Shown here: positions 36,514 to 47,077 of the stretch, piece by piece | Layout: each line of letters starts with the position of its first letter | Numbering within the stretch: position 1 is the first letter of the stretch | Assembly: GCF_018687735.1 (NCBI RefSeq) | Contig: NZ_CP061304.1 | Coordinates: 1,674,001 to 1,738,000, forward strand | Reading direction: 5' to 3' | Source: Polynucleobacter sp. MG-5-Ahmo-C2 | GTDB lineage: Bacteria; Pseudomonadota; Gammaproteobacteria; Burkholderiales; Burkholderiaceae | Length of the DNA: 64,000 nucleotides | Translations under genes and position numbers: made by a program | The notes under the pieces: generated by a model | Told to the model about the DNA's origin: nothing | Seen by the model: the letters and a program-made list of their open reading frames with translations, nothing else | Databases searched by the model: none

Positions 36514-37299
36514 ATGAATCAGCCAAAGATTAACTTTGGGGTTGTAAAACATCAGCGACTTAGACCGGCTAGGAATAGCTTTGGCTATGGTGTTTTTACT
36601 CTATCAATTCCGATGCGAGCAAGACAGCAAGCTTCCGATCTTCTGAGTCGGCACGGGCTTCACGACAATCGCCTAGGCTTGTTTTCTTTCTTTGATAAAG
36701 ACCATGGCTTAGGACAAGCAGATAGCTTGCGGTGGATTGAAAACATTTTGCAAGAAAACCAGGTTCCAAATATTGATGGGGAAATCTGGTTACAAACCTT
36801 TCCCAGGGTATTGGGTTATGTATTCAACCCAGTGAGTTTTTGGATATGCACCCGTGCAAACGGCCAAGTACAGGCCGTATTGGCTGAAGTGAACAATACC
36901 TTTGGCGAGCGCCACTGTTACCTGTTGCATAAAAATTCTGGCGAGGTATTGCGCTCAGGTGAAACGCTCAGCAGTCAAAAGGTATTTCATGTTTCGCCAT
37001 TTTGTGCAGTGCGTGGCAACTATCATTTTCGCTTCCTATTCCCGCAAGACAGCAATAGCGGTGCAAATTCTGTTTGCCGTATTGAGCTTCACGAAGATGG
37101 CCTCCCGCTTATCAATACAAGCATTAGCGGTAGTAGTCGCCCACTCAGTCGATCTAACCTTTGGCTAGCGTTTTTGCGTTACCCACTGATGAGTCTTGGA
37201 GTCATTTTTCGGATACATTGGCAAGCATTCAAACTATGGGTAAAAGGTGTACCCTTTCACTCCAAGCCCACTCCACCCGAATTTGAAGTTAGCAAATGA
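36514..37299 (+). CDS. DUF1365 family protein
   Basis: A 261-residue protein matching the family that co-occurs with the COG2907 oxidoreductase and a Cfa-like methyltransferase. Typical segments are the N-terminal GVVKHQRLRPARNSFGYGVF, then LQTFPRVLGYVFNPVSFW, EVNNTFGERHCYLL, KVFHVSPFCAVRGNYHFRF and the C-terminal HWQAFKLWVKG. No catalytic function is established. It sits in the five-gene operon and overlaps the next gene as ATGA. Confidence 0.92.
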   Translation: MNQPKINFGVVKHQRLRPARNSFGYGVFTLSIPMRARQQASDLLSRHGLHDNRLGLFSFFDKDHGLGQADSLRWIENILQENQVPNIDGEIWLQTFPRVLGYVFNPVSFWICTRANGQVQAVLAEVNNTFGERHCYLLHKNSGEVLRSGETLSSQKVFHVSPFCAVRGNYHFRFLFPQDSNSGANSVCRIELHEDGLPLINTSISGSSRPLSRSNLWLAFLRYPLMSLGVIFRIHWQAFKLWVKGVPFHSKPTPPEFEVSK

Positions 37300-38588
37300 A
37301 TCGTCCTGGTCAATCTTTACTTTCGCGTCTTAACTTTTCGCAGCCGAAACGGCCTGCTCAGAAGAAGCAATCTCATTTGGGTGCAGAAACTCTACTGAGC
37401 CTCTTATCCCAACTTAGCAGTGGTCACCTAAAAGTAACACTACCCGATGCCAATATCAGAGAATTTGGCAATAAATCAGACGCATTGCATGCGGAGATTC
37501 AAATTCTGGATTGGTCTGTATTTAAGCAAGTTCTGTCACACGGGGATATTGGCTTTGCTGAAAGTTATATTCGCGGAGAGTGGAACACTCCAGACCTCAA
37601 AGCCGTCCTAGAGCTTGCAATTCGTAATCGCAGAATTTTAGAAAAAGCGATTTATGGTAGTTGGTATGGATCAATACTATATCGCATCAGACACTGGTTA
37701 CGGGATAACAGCAAGACTGGCAGCCGCAAGAATATCCATGCCCACTATGACCTAGGTAATGCCTTTTACACCTTATGGCTAGACCCCACCATGAGTTACT
37801 CGAGCGCTTGGTTTTCAGAGGGTGAAAAACAATCGCTCGCTGATGCCCAACGCGCCAAAATCACTCGCATTTTGCAGTCCCTCGACACCAAACCTGGCGA
37901 CCATGTTTTAGAAATTGGCTGTGGTTGGGGTGGCGTCATGGAAGAAGCACTTCGTAGCAATATAGCGATTACTGGCCTTACGCTTTCAACTGAGCAAAAA
38001 GCCTTTGCCGAAGATAGGCTACAAAAAGTTCAATCGCAAATCGAACGCCCCGCACCTTTTGCTGTACGTCTTCAGGATTATCGCGATTGCCAAGAACAAT
38101 TTGAGGGTATTGCCTCTGTAGAAATGTTTGAAGCTGTTGGCGAAAAGCATTGGCCAGAATATTTTCAAACGATTGCCAAATGCTTAAAGGCTGGTGGCAA
38201 AGCTTGTATTCAAACAATTGTGATTGCTGAAGAACTCTTTGAACGTTACCGCCATAGCACCGACTTTATTCAACAATATGTATTTCCTGGAGGCATGCTA
38301 CCTTCACGCACCAGCTTTAAAGAGAGTGCTGCCAAAGCAGGACTTCAGATTGACGGAGAATTTGCATTTGGGGCTGACTACGCTAAAACACTTTGCCTCT
38401 GGCGTGACAGATTCAATCAAAAGCTGCATGAAGTGCATGACCTAGGGTTTGATGAAGCTTTTGTACGGCTCTGGAATTTCTATTTGATGTATTGTGCTGC
38501 TGGGTTTTCAGAGCGTAATATTGATGTTGTGCAATTCACCCTCAGCCATAAACCCATACAAGCATCACCGAATGCTCTGAGCGCATGA
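37296..38588 (+). CDS. Cyclopropane-fatty-acyl-phospholipid synthase family methyltransferase
   Basis: SAM-dependent enzyme that acts on unsaturated fatty acyl chains of phospholipids. The 430 residues contain an N-terminal lipid-binding region, HYDLGNAFYTLWLDPTMSYSSAWF (about 149-172), the SAM motif VLEIGCGWGGVMEEAL (about 203-218), EMFEAVGEKHWPEYF and the C-terminal YCAAGFSERNIDVVQF with the bicarbonate-site cysteine. Sequence cannot tell cyclopropanation from simple methylation. The FAD oxidoreductase and DUF1365 genes upstream argue for the less-known methylated or oxidised fatty acid pathway. Confidence 0.93.
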   Translation: MNRPGQSLLSRLNFSQPKRPAQKKQSHLGAETLLSLLSQLSSGHLKVTLPDANIREFGNKSDALHAEIQILDWSVFKQVLSHGDIGFAESYIRGEWNTPDLKAVLELAIRNRRILEKAIYGSWYGSILYRIRHWLRDNSKTGSRKNIHAHYDLGNAFYTLWLDPTMSYSSAWFSEGEKQSLADAQRAKITRILQSLDTKPGDHVLEIGCGWGGVMEEALRSNIAITGLTLSTEQKAFAEDRLQKVQSQIERPAPFAVRLQDYRDCQEQFEGIASVEMFEAVGEKHWPEYFQTIAKCLKAGGKACIQTIVIAEELFERYRHSTDFIQQYVFPGGMLPSRTSFKESAAKAGLQIDGEFAFGADYAKTLCLWRDRFNQKLHEVHDLGFDEAFVRLWNFYLMYCAAGFSERNIDVVQFTLSHKPIQASPNALSA

Positions 38589-39361
38589 AACAAAAAGGGC
38601 TCCCTGATTTTTCAGAAAAACGCGTCTGGTTGATTGGCGCCTCCAGCGGGATTGGCGAGGCTTGCGCTAAAGCATTGATTAAAACTGGAGCTAAAGTGGC
38701 ACTCTCCAGCCGAAGAGTGGAGCGCTTACATCCAATTGCAGATCTTGGTCATCCAGGGCAAGCACTTGTAGTGCCATTAGATGTAACTGTTGATGCGCAA
38801 TTGAAAAATGGCTACCAATCAATTTTGAGCGCATGGGGCGGGATTGATTTATTGCTATTTGTTTCTGGTGTGTATGCACCCCTTCGGGCGGACAACTTTG
38901 ATATTGATATCGCAGAGCAAACGATTGATGCAAACCTCCTGGGGCCCATGAGATCTGTTGCGCTTGTATTACCTGAAATGCTTAAAGCTCACGCAGGTCA
39001 TATTGCTATTGTGGGAAGTGTTGCAGGCTACAGTGGCCTTCCCAAGGCCTTAGCCTATGGACCAAGCAAAGCTGCCATCATTAATTTCTGCGAGACGCTT
39101 TACTACGATCTACTCCCTCAGGGAGTGAGCGTTCACATGATTTCTCCTGGCTTTGTAGCCACCGAAGCAACCGCTCAAAATGATTTTGAGATGCCTGCCC
39201 TGATTAGCGCTGAAGAGGCGGCCACTGAAATTTTGAATGGTATTCAAAGGGGAGAATTTGATATTCACTTCCCTAAGCGATTTTCAAGGTTCTTAAAATT
39301 CCTCAGAATCATGCCGTATCCCATCTACTTTTGGATAGTGCACCGCTTCGTCAAAATCTAA
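38585..39361 (+). CDS. Short-chain dehydrogenase/reductase of the lipid cluster
   Basis: A 258-residue classical SDR. GASSGIGEACAKAL (about 18-31) binds NAD(P), VGSVAGYSG has the catalytic Ser and YGPSKAAIINF the Tyr and Lys. The C-terminal tail is hydrophobic (LRIMPYPIYFWIVHRF), suggesting membrane association and a lipidic substrate. The start overlaps the preceding methyltransferase as ATGA, so it is the last gene of the five-gene operon. dsbA converges from downstream. Confidence 0.93.
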   Translation: MKQKGLPDFSEKRVWLIGASSGIGEACAKALIKTGAKVALSSRRVERLHPIADLGHPGQALVVPLDVTVDAQLKNGYQSILSAWGGIDLLLFVSGVYAPLRADNFDIDIAEQTIDANLLGPMRSVALVLPEMLKAHAGHIAIVGSVAGYSGLPKALAYGPSKAAIINFCETLYYDLLPQGVSVHMISPGFVATEATAQNDFEMPALISAEEAATEILNGIQRGEFDIHFPKRFSRFLKFLRIMPYPIYFWIVHRFVKI

Positions 39362-39382
39362 ATAGCGGCCGATGTAGGGTAG

Positions 39383-40030
39383 TTACTGTTTGTATTTATT
39401 TTTACGGATTTTTTCTTCAAGATAATCCATTACTGCTATTGCTTTAGTCTTAGTGCCAGCAATCGAGGGTGATGTAACGTACTTGCCTTGCATCACAATC
39501 GTTGGGACGCCATCTATACGATAGGCTTCCGCCAATTGCTTTGCTGCACGTGCTTTAGAGGCCACAGCAAAAGAGCGATAGGTGGCCAGAAAAGTATTGC
39601 GATCAATTCCTTGCGATGCAACCCAATCCGCAATCTCCGACTCAGTTAATAAGCGCTTGTTCTCTTTATGCATGGCATACATAACTTTTTCATTTAGGGC
39701 ATCACCTTTACCCAATGCTTCGAGCGCATAAAATAATTGACTGTGTGGCATAAAGTCATCACGAAAGGCAACAGGCACTCTGCGGAAAGTCACATCCTTA
39801 GGCTGGTGCTTCATCCAACTAGTAAGCTCTGGCTCAAAGTCGTAGCAATGGGGGCAGCCGTACCAAAAGAACTCAATAACCTCTACCTTGCCCTTGGTCT
39901 CAACGGGTTGTGCAATTGGAAGAATGCGGTAATCGAACCCTTCCTCGATCTTTTGGCTTTGTGCACCAACAAGTCCGCTAAGACACAGCAATGTCAGTAA
40001 TGTAAAGGCTCTTTTGCTAAATGAGATCAT
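39383..40030 (-). CDS. dsbA: Thiol:disulfide interchange protein DsbA
   Basis: Periplasmic oxidant that introduces disulfides into exported proteins. The 215 residues have a signal peptide (about 1-23, ending VGA), the active site C59-P-H-C62 in FFWYGCPHCYDFEP, and the cis-proline segment GVPTIVMQGKY. The spacing matches DsbA. It starts 4 bases inside the end of the SPOR-domain gene (ATGA), a typical Burkholderiales pairing. Confidence 0.96.
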   Translation of the reverse strand: MISFSKRAFTLLTLLCLSGLVGAQSQKIEEGFDYRILPIAQPVETKGKVEVIEFFWYGCPHCYDFEPELTSWMKHQPKDVTFRRVPVAFRDDFMPHSQLFYALEALGKGDALNEKVMYAMHKENKRLLTESEIADWVASQGIDRNTFLATYRSFAVASKARAAKQLAEAYRIDGVPTIVMQGKYVTSPSIAGTKTKAIAVMDYLEEKIRKNKYKQ

Positions 40031-40623
40031 GATTTGCTGGATTTAATCAGGGTTGGTTTAATGCCCATGCTGCTTAACTTATCCCGCACTGGATTGCCCT
40101 CATCAGGACTATTGTAAGGGCCTACACGCACACGCCATAAAGTATTGCCATCAGCAGTCACTTCACTCAGTTGCGCTTGAATTCCTTGGATGGCTAAATT
40201 TGCTTTTTGTGCGTCAGCATCAGCGCGCTTTACAAACGCCCCTACTTGCAGGAAATAAATGGCATCCGTTTTTAAGCCAGTTTCGGCTGGCTTTTTGCTG
40301 CTTACCAAATCGCCAATCGGATCAGATGGAGCCGATGTTTGTGACTTTCCTTGCAAAGGCTTATTCAAATCCAATGGCTCTATCGGAGCCGCAGCCTCGC
40401 CTTCAGTGGGTGCTGCGGAAGGCTTAATGGTGAGCGGTAGATTAGGCGCACGAACCCCAGGCTTTTCTTGAGGGGTATTTTTAGAGAGGTACAGGGCAAT
40501 CGCCAGGGCAATTCCTAATCCCGCGCCCAGGCCGACCACAAAACCGAGGATAGTGCCGCCATACTGGGCGTTCTTCCCGTCGATCTTTATGAAGCCAGCT
40601 TGTTGATTCGGTTGTTTCATCAT
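40027..40623 (-). CDS. SPOR-domain protein (FtsN-like)
   Basis: A 198-residue single-pass membrane protein. A short cytoplasmic N-terminus precedes a helix (about 23-46, GTILGFVVGLGAGLGIALAI), then a Pro/Ala-rich linker of about 70 residues and a C-terminal SPOR domain (about 120-195, FLQVGAFVKRADADAQKANL and WRVRVGPYNSPDEGNPVRDKL). SPOR domains bind denuded septal peptidoglycan. In related genomes this gene lies between argS and dsbA, as here. Confidence 0.92.
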   Translation of the reverse strand: MMKQPNQQAGFIKIDGKNAQYGGTILGFVVGLGAGLGIALAIALYLSKNTPQEKPGVRAPNLPLTIKPSAAPTEGEAAAPIEPLDLNKPLQGKSQTSAPSDPIGDLVSSKKPAETGLKTDAIYFLQVGAFVKRADADAQKANLAIQGIQAQLSEVTADGNTLWRVRVGPYNSPDEGNPVRDKLSSMGIKPTLIKSSKS

Positions 40624-40658
40624 TTCCTCATCTTACATTTTCACTTCATACACCGCCA

Positions 40659-42386
40659 CTACATCTTAGCGGGTGCAGATACCCCTAATACTTTTAAACC
40701 ATTTTGTAGTACTTGGCGGGTCGCCAATAGTAACGCCAGACGAGCCGCCTTGAGATTTTGATCGTCTACTAGCACACGGTCTGCGTTATAGAAGGTATGA
40801 AAATCGCCGGCCAAGTCCCGCAAGTAGAACGCAAGCGCATGAGGAGCCAGCTCAGCAGCAGCATCGGTAAGCACCTCAGGATACTCTGCTAAACGACGCA
40901 ATAAATGGTCTGATGCCTTACTTTGCAACAAAGATAAGTCAGCTGAAGCCAAATCAGAAATTTGACCACCCCATTGCTGCAAGATTGAATTGATGCGCGC
41001 ATGAGCATACTGAACATAAAACACTGGATTCTCGTCATTTTGCTGTAAGGCTAAATCAATGTCGAAAACAAATTCAGTGTCTGCCTTGCGTGAGATCAAG
41101 AAAAAGCGCACCGCATCACGGCCACGTTGTAATGCCAACTCTCTTGTTTCAGGAGTCATCTCGGGAGTAACTCCGCCAGACCACTCAACCAAATCACGCA
41201 CGGTGACATAAGAACCCGCGCGTTTAGAAATCTTGACCTCTTCACCATGGCGCATCACGGTTACCATCTTATGCAAAACATAATCTGGATAAGTCTTCGG
41301 AATATCCCAGCCGCGCTTTTGTGCCACGCCCTGTAAGCCAGAGCGAACGCGGGCTATCGTGCCATGATGGTCGCTGCCTTGTACATTAATGACCTTATGG
41401 AAACCCCGATTCCATTTACTAGTGTGATACGCCACATCAGGAACGAAGTAAGTAAAGCTGCCATCAGACTTGCGCATCACACGATCTTTATCATCGCCAT
41501 CATCTGTAGTTCTTAACCACAATGCGCCTTCAGACTCATAGGTCTTGCCGATACTTTGTAAATCGCCCACAATTTGCGCAACGCTGCCGTCGGTATATAG
41601 AGATGATTCTAAGTAATAACAATCGAATTGCACGCCGAACGTTTTCAAATCGATGTCTTGCTCATTACGCAAATAAGCAACCGCAAAAAGACGAATGGCC
41701 TCAAGATCATCCTTGTACTCTGGAGAACTTTTGAAAGCAGCAGCAATCTCGGCAATATACTCACCGTTATAAGCTTGCTCTGGCCAAGCCGAATCGCCAG
41801 GCTTCAAGCCATTTAAACGCGCCTGAACAGATAAAGCCAAATTAGCAATTTGCACCCCAGCATCGTTGTAATAAAACTCACGATGCACCTTAGTCCCTTG
41901 GGTTGCCAATAAATTTGCCAGCGCATCACCAAGCGCAGCTTGTCTGCCATGACCAACATGCAGGGGACCTGTAGGGTTGGCTGAAACAAACTCAATCATA
42001 GCGTTTGCCACTGTAGCCCGATCTTTTGGTAGCTCACCAAAATAGGGGCCTTCTGTCAGGATCTCATTGACTACCGCTGTTTTTGCAGCATTACTTAAGC
42101 GAAAATTGATAAATCCAGGGCCTGCAATTTCACAAGAATTAATAAGCTGGTCAAAACCAGGCTCTTTTTGTAAACACTCAACCAAAGCCTGAGCCAACTC
42201 CCTGGGATTGAGCTTCCAGGCCTTTGATAACTGAAGAGCGATATTGCAGGCGACATCACCATGATCAACGGCCTTGGGGCGCTCTAAACGTGGCGCAGTG
42301 GGCTGATCTAAGCCACGCTCCCGAGCAAGGCTCCCAAGCGCACTGCCAAGCATCTGAATTAAACGATTTTTATTGGTTAACAACAT
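40659..42386 (-). CDS. argS: Arginyl-tRNA synthetase
   Basis: Class I aminoacyl-tRNA synthetase for arginine. The 575 residues have the HIGH-equivalent [13 protein letters not shown] (about 135-147), [24 protein letters not shown] with the KMSKS-equivalent, the N-terminal Add-1 domain (1-100) and a DALR anticodon-binding C-terminal domain ending LGVSAPAKM. Length is typical. It is divergent from the DUF1840 gene with 35 bases between starts. Confidence 0.98.
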   Translation of the reverse strand: MLLTNKNRLIQMLGSALGSLARERGLDQPTAPRLERPKAVDHGDVACNIALQLSKAWKLNPRELAQALVECLQKEPGFDQLINSCEIAGPGFINFRLSNAAKTAVVNEILTEGPYFGELPKDRATVANAMIEFVSANPTGPLHVGHGRQAALGDALANLLATQGTKVHREFYYNDAGVQIANLALSVQARLNGLKPGDSAWPEQAYNGEYIAEIAAAFKSSPEYKDDLEAIRLFAVAYLRNEQDIDLKTFGVQFDCYYLESSLYTDGSVAQIVGDLQSIGKTYESEGALWLRTTDDGDDKDRVMRKSDGSFTYFVPDVAYHTSKWNRGFHKVINVQGSDHHGTIARVRSGLQGVAQKRGWDIPKTYPDYVLHKMVTVMRHGEEVKISKRAGSYVTVRDLVEWSGGVTPEMTPETRELALQRGRDAVRFFLISRKADTEFVFDIDLALQQNDENPVFYVQYAHARINSILQQWGGQISDLASADLSLLQSKASDHLLRRLAEYPEVLTDAAAELAPHALAFYLRDLAGDFHTFYNADRVLVDDQNLKAARLALLLATRQVLQNGLKVLGVSAPAKM

Positions 42387-42421
42387 AGAAGAGTGAGTTT
42401 ATCAGGTGGTAAGCTATTGAA

Positions 42422-42739
42422 ATGATCTATCAATTTCGCTCAAAAGCTGGTCCAGACGTCATTATGATGGCCGATCTGACCAAGCGGATCTTCGATATTT
42501 TGGGTCGTCCACTAGAGTCTCGCGGGATCCTCATGGTTGAGCAACTCCCCGCCCTGATTACAACTCTAGAGACTGCCATCCTCAAAGATCTCGAGGAGCG
42601 CTCTAAGACCCAGGATGAAACTAAAGAGGAGGCTGAAAAACCAAAGCTGGCTGATCGCCTTGGCCAAAGGGCCTACCCGTTTCTTGAGCTAATGAAGCAG
42701 GCTAAAGCCAAAGACGAACCCGTGATGTGGGGCGTTTAA
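42422..42739 (+). CDS. DUF1840 family protein
   Basis: A 105-residue protein with the family N-terminus [16 protein letters not shown] and a C-terminal [24 protein letters not shown] central charged region ([16 protein letters not shown]) looks disordered. No function is known. The final TTAA (42736-42739) is shared with the stop of the convergent metH second part. Confidence 0.92.
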   Translation: MIYQFRSKAGPDVIMMADLTKRIFDILGRPLESRGILMVEQLPALITTLETAILKDLEERSKTQDETKEEAEKPKLADRLGQRAYPFLELMKQAKAKDEPVMWGV

Positions 42740-45486
42740 TCTATTAGGCTTGCCAATTGGCGGCGGATATCTTCGACAGACTCACCACGACGTTTAGCCA
42801 TATCCTCAAGCTGATCAGCTGAGATTTTTCCAACATTAAAATAACGCGCATCTGGATGGGCAAGATAAAAACCGCTCACACTAGAAGCCGGGTTCATGGC
42901 CATCGACTCAGTCAAGGTCATACCAATATCTTCGGAACCGATGACTCTCAGTAGATCTTTTTTCACTTCGTGAGCCGGGCAAGCGGGATAACCAGGTGCA
43001 GGACGAATACCACGATACTTTTCTTCAATCATCTGATCGTTCGTCAGAATCTCATCCGTGGCATAACCCCATAAATCAGTACGCACTCGGTGATGCATCA
43101 GCTCAGCAAATGCTTCTGCCAAGCGATCAGCCAAAGCTTTCAACATAATCGCACTATAGTCATCATGCTTAGCCTGGAACTCTGCTACTTTCTTTTCCAC
43201 GCCATGGCCAGTTGTAACCGCAAAACATCCAAGGTAGTCAGCCACACCAGAATCTTTTGGAGCAACATAATCCGCTAAGCAACGATTTGGTCTGCGCAGC
43301 CCATCAATCACTGGACGCTCAGCCTGTTGGCGTAAGTTATGCCACACAAATAGTGGGTGCTCGCGCGCTTCATCGCTATACAAAACAATATCGTCGCCAA
43401 TCGTATTAGCAGGATAGAAAGCCACTACCGCATCAGCCTGCAACCATTGGCCCTTGATCAACTTATCAAGCAAGACCTTAGCATCCTCAAATACCTTGCG
43501 AGCCTCAATACCCACAATCTCATCATCTAAGATGGCCGGGAACTTGCCAGCCAAATCCCATGTTTGAAAGAATGGGGTCCAGTCAATATATTTAGCAATG
43601 TCGCTTAGTGCAAAGTTTTTAAATACGCGGCGACCAATAAATTTTGGCCTCTCAGGGACATACAAAGACCAATCAATGAGCTCGCGATTTTTACGAGCCG
43701 CTTCCAAAGAAATGGTTGGCGCAGCTTTCTTATTAGCATGTTGCTCACGAATACGAACATAGTCATCACGCAAGTCTTGAATAAACTTCTTAGCACTCTC
43801 ATCTGAAAGTAGGCTTGATGCTACAGATACTGAGCGTGATGCATCCGGTACATACACTACCGGACCATCGTAATGCGGCGCAATCTTCACAGCGGTATGC
43901 ACGCGTGAGGTTGTGGCACCACCAATCATCAGTGGTATTTGACGCTCACGGAAATAATCATCACGCTGCATCTCTTGAGCAACATAAGTCATCTCTTCCA
44001 GTGATGGCGTAATCAAACCAGAAAGGCCTATGATATCTGCATTTTCCTCCTTAGCACGCTTCAGAATCTCAGCACAAGGAACCATCACGCCCATATTGGC
44101 TACTTCGAAGTTATTGCATTGCAAAACGACAGTCACAATATTTTTTCCAATATCGTGCACATCACCCTTCACTGTAGCCATCACGATCTTGCCTTTGGCT
44201 TTGGCTTCACCACCAGCAGCAACGTGTTGACGCTTCTCTTCTTCAATATAAGGAATCAGAATAGCCACAGCTTGCTTCATAACGCGCGCACTTTTAACTA
44301 CTTGAGGTAAGAACATTTTTCCCGCACCAAACAAGTCGCCAACAACATTCATACCATCCATGAGCGGGCCTTCGATTACCTCAATCGGCCTACCACCTGT
44401 ACCCATGATTTCAGAGCGTAACTCTTCTGTGTCTTCTTCAATAAAATTGGTGATGCCGTGAACCAAGGCATGGGTTAAACGCTCACGCACAGGAGCCTCA
44501 CGCCATACCAAGTTCTCTACTTGCTTAGCGCCACCGCCTTTAAATTGATCGGCAATATCGAGTAAACGCTCCGTTGGCGTTTTGCCCTCTTTCACTTGAA
44601 AGCGATTCAGAACCACATCCTCAACCCGTTCACGGAGCTCTGGATCTAAATCAGCATATACGCCTAACTGACCCGCATTCACAATGCCCATATCCATACC
44701 AGCCTGAATGGCGTGATACAAAAATACGGTATGAATCGCTTCACGCACCCGATCGTTACCGCGGAATGAGAAGCTCACATTAGAAACGCCACCACTGACT
44801 TTGGCGCCCGGAAGATTTTGTTTTATCCAGCGTGTAGCGTTAATAAAGTCGACCGCATAGTTATCATGCTCTTCAATACCAGTAGCAATTGCGAAAATAT
44901 TTGGGTCGAAAATAATATCTTCAGCTGGAAAGCCGATTTCATTTACTAAGATTTGATAGCAACGCTGACAGATTTCTGTCTTGCGCTTGAATGTGTCCGC
45001 TTGACCAACTTCATCAAATGCCATCACCACAGAAGCAGCACCATAACGACGTATTAAGCGCGCCTGATTTCTGAAAGGTTCTTCACCTTCTTTTAGGGAG
45101 ATGGAGTTAACGATTGGCTTACCTTGAATACATTTCAAGCCGGCCTCAATCACGGTCCATTTGGAAGAATCAATCATGATCGGAACTCGAGCAATATCAG
45201 GCTCAGAAGCAATCAGATTTAAGAAGCGCACCATGGCCGCCTCAGAGTCCAGCATCGCCTCATCCATATTAATATCGATGACTTGTGCCCCATTCTCAAC
45301 TTGTTGACGCGCTACTGCGAGCGCTTCATCAAACTGGTTATTCAGAATCATGCGAGCAAAGGCTTTGGAGCCTGTGACGTTCGTACGCTCGCCGATATTC
45401 ACAAAACCAACTTCTGGAGTCATGTTAAATGACTCAAGCCCTGAAAGCTTCATTGCAGGCATGGCTTTTTTATCTAACTTACTCAT
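42736..45486 (-). CDS. metH: Methionine synthase MetH, second polypeptide (folate, cobalamin and activation domains)
   Basis: The 916-residue C-terminal portion of B12-dependent methionine synthase. Domain order is the methyltetrahydrofolate-binding pterin domain (about 25-290, [17 protein letters not shown]), the cobalamin-binding cap and core (DVHDIGKNI near 442-450), and the SAM-activation domain ([16 protein letters not shown] at about 813-828). The homocysteine domain is on the preceding gene, whose stop overlaps this start as ATGA. Such a split is known in Burkholderiales. No frameshift remnant links them. Confidence 0.96.
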   Translation of the reverse strand: MSKLDKKAMPAMKLSGLESFNMTPEVGFVNIGERTNVTGSKAFARMILNNQFDEALAVARQQVENGAQVIDINMDEAMLDSEAAMVRFLNLIASEPDIARVPIMIDSSKWTVIEAGLKCIQGKPIVNSISLKEGEEPFRNQARLIRRYGAASVVMAFDEVGQADTFKRKTEICQRCYQILVNEIGFPAEDIIFDPNIFAIATGIEEHDNYAVDFINATRWIKQNLPGAKVSGGVSNVSFSFRGNDRVREAIHTVFLYHAIQAGMDMGIVNAGQLGVYADLDPELRERVEDVVLNRFQVKEGKTPTERLLDIADQFKGGGAKQVENLVWREAPVRERLTHALVHGITNFIEEDTEELRSEIMGTGGRPIEVIEGPLMDGMNVVGDLFGAGKMFLPQVVKSARVMKQAVAILIPYIEEEKRQHVAAGGEAKAKGKIVMATVKGDVHDIGKNIVTVVLQCNNFEVANMGVMVPCAEILKRAKEENADIIGLSGLITPSLEEMTYVAQEMQRDDYFRERQIPLMIGGATTSRVHTAVKIAPHYDGPVVYVPDASRSVSVASSLLSDESAKKFIQDLRDDYVRIREQHANKKAAPTISLEAARKNRELIDWSLYVPERPKFIGRRVFKNFALSDIAKYIDWTPFFQTWDLAGKFPAILDDEIVGIEARKVFEDAKVLLDKLIKGQWLQADAVVAFYPANTIGDDIVLYSDEAREHPLFVWHNLRQQAERPVIDGLRRPNRCLADYVAPKDSGVADYLGCFAVTTGHGVEKKVAEFQAKHDDYSAIMLKALADRLAEAFAELMHHRVRTDLWGYATDEILTNDQMIEEKYRGIRPAPGYPACPAHEVKKDLLRVIGSEDIGMTLTESMAMNPASSVSGFYLAHPDARYFNVGKISADQLEDMAKRRGESVEDIRRQLASLID

Positions 45487-46547
45487 GCCGCTGCCTCAGA
45501 ATCTTCGCGATAGAAAGCACGAGGCCTACGTTTAGCAACTGCGTTAGCAATCGCGCGAATGTGATCGGGTGTAGTACCGCAGCAACCACCGACTAAATTA
45601 ACCAAGCCATCTTTAGCAAAACCATCTACTAAGCTTGAAGTAATTTCTGGGGTTTCATCAAAGCCAGTATCACTCATGGGATTAGGCAAGCCAGCATTAG
45701 GGTAGCAAGATACGGCTGCGTCACAAATACGTGCGAGCTCTGCGATATACGGGCGCATCAAGGCGGCACCTAAGGCGCAATTTAAACCAAATGTTAGCGG
45801 CTTAATATGACGCAAGCTATTCCAAAATGCTTCAACCGTTTGACCAGATAAAATTCGCCCAGAAGCATCAGTAACCGTACCGGAGATCATCACCGGCAAA
45901 CGCTCACCCGTCTCTTCAAAGAATTCATCTAGCGCAAACAACGCCGCTTTGGCATTGAGTGTGTCAAAAATGGTTTCAACTAAAAATAAATCTACGCCCC
46001 CAGTAAACAAACCTTCAATCTGTTCACGATAAGAAGCGCGCAACGCATCAAAGGTGACATTACGCGCTCCCGGATCATTGACATCTGGAGAAATGCTTGC
46101 TGTCTTTGGTGTGGGGCCAATAGCTCCAGCAGCAAAACGAGGCTTATAGGGGGTACTGTATTTTTCACAAGCTGCACGAGCAAGTCTTGCAGAGACTTCG
46201 TTCATCTCACGCGCAAGACCGGCCATTTTGTAATCCTCTTGAGCAACTGATGTTGCGCCAAAAGTATTTGTTTCAATGATATCGGCACCAGCATCCAAAT
46301 ACTGCTCGTGTATCTTGCTAATAATTTGCGGTTGGGTCAAAACCAAGAGTTCATTATTGCCCTTAATATCCCCTGGATGCTCAGCAAAGCGAGTATTAGC
46401 AGGCAAGCCGCGGTAATCAGCCTCAGTCAATTTGTATTGCTGAATCATGGTACCCATCGCACCATCCAAAATCAGAATACGCTGTTTCAGCAGCTCGGGA
46501 AGAGCCTGACCACGTGTGTAAGGCTGGGACATACCATTAGATTGCAT
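45483..46547 (-). CDS. Methionine synthase MetH, first polypeptide (homocysteine domain)
   Basis: A 354-residue homocysteine S-methyltransferase domain protein. [12 protein letters not shown] opens the barrel; the zinc cysteines lie in GLNCALGAA and the C-terminal [11 protein letters not shown]. It should work with the second polypeptide made from the overlapping gene. I considered a stand-alone betaine- or S-methylmethionine-homocysteine methyltransferase, but the direct overlap with the rest of MetH favours the split enzyme. No cobalamin riboswitch is visible in the 74 bases before the start. Confidence 0.93.
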   Translation of the reverse strand: MQSNGMSQPYTRGQALPELLKQRILILDGAMGTMIQQYKLTEADYRGLPANTRFAEHPGDIKGNNELLVLTQPQIISKIHEQYLDAGADIIETNTFGATSVAQEDYKMAGLAREMNEVSARLARAACEKYSTPYKPRFAAGAIGPTPKTASISPDVNDPGARNVTFDALRASYREQIEGLFTGGVDLFLVETIFDTLNAKAALFALDEFFEETGERLPVMISGTVTDASGRILSGQTVEAFWNSLRHIKPLTFGLNCALGAALMRPYIAELARICDAAVSCYPNAGLPNPMSDTGFDETPEITSSLVDGFAKDGLVNLVGGCCGTTPDHIRAIANAVAKRRPRAFYREDSEAAA

Positions 46548-46621
46548 TGATTAACCGGGATAAATCTCTAGAATCCCTTATTCTATTGGAAAAGCCACTT
46601 TTAATTTGACCCGGAGTAGGT

Positions 46622-47077
46622 ATGTTTGGAACAATTCCAGAATTTAATCAAAGCCTTGAAATGTTTAAAACCATGTGGGGGCAAGGCGCAGCTGGTCAGG
46701 CCGGCCAATTCCCCTTCACCACAGATGCCCCTAAAGCTGCTGGTGGCTTTGGCGCAGCCTTTCCAGGCCTAGATGTTGAAGAACTTGAAAAGCGTATCAA
46801 GGACCTCAAAAGTGTTGAGAACTGGCTAAATTTGAACCTCAATATCCTCAAGTCCACTATTCAGGGCCTTGAAGTACAGCACGCCACGATGATGGCCTTA
46901 AAGTCATTTGGAGATGCAGTATCTGCAGCAGGCGCCACAGGAGCGACACCAAAAGAAGAGTCACATACCAAAACAAGCGGCGTGAAAGCTAAACCACGGA
47001 AAACCTCAACACGCCGTCCTCGCAAAGCCGGCGATCCAACTTTCCTCGACGAAGTAGGTAATTCAGATGGGCAATAG
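46622..47077 (+). CDS. PhaM-like polyhydroxyalkanoate granule-associated protein
   Basis: A 151-residue protein with the PhaM plan: MFGTIPEFNQSLEMFKTMW, a coiled-coil core LDVEELEKRIKDLKSVENWLNLNLN, then IQGLEVQHATMMALKSFGDAV, and a Lys/Arg-rich tail (KTSGVKAKPRKTSTRRPRK) that in PhaM binds DNA. PhaM activates PHA synthase and links granules to the nucleoid. The presence of this gene suggests the organism stores PHA. The last 89 bases overlap the 3' end of the convergent MBL hydrolase. Confidence 0.88.
   Translation: MFGTIPEFNQSLEMFKTMWGQGAAGQAGQFPFTTDAPKAAGGFGAAFPGLDVEELEKRIKDLKSVENWLNLNLNILKSTIQGLEVQHATMMALKSFGDAVSAAGATGATPKEESHTKTSGVKAKPRKTSTRRPRKAGDPTFLDEVGNSDGQ

Noticed and set aside
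46548..46621. Cobalamin riboswitch before metH
   Set aside because: The 74-base gap to phaM is too short and lacks the conserved B12-box.
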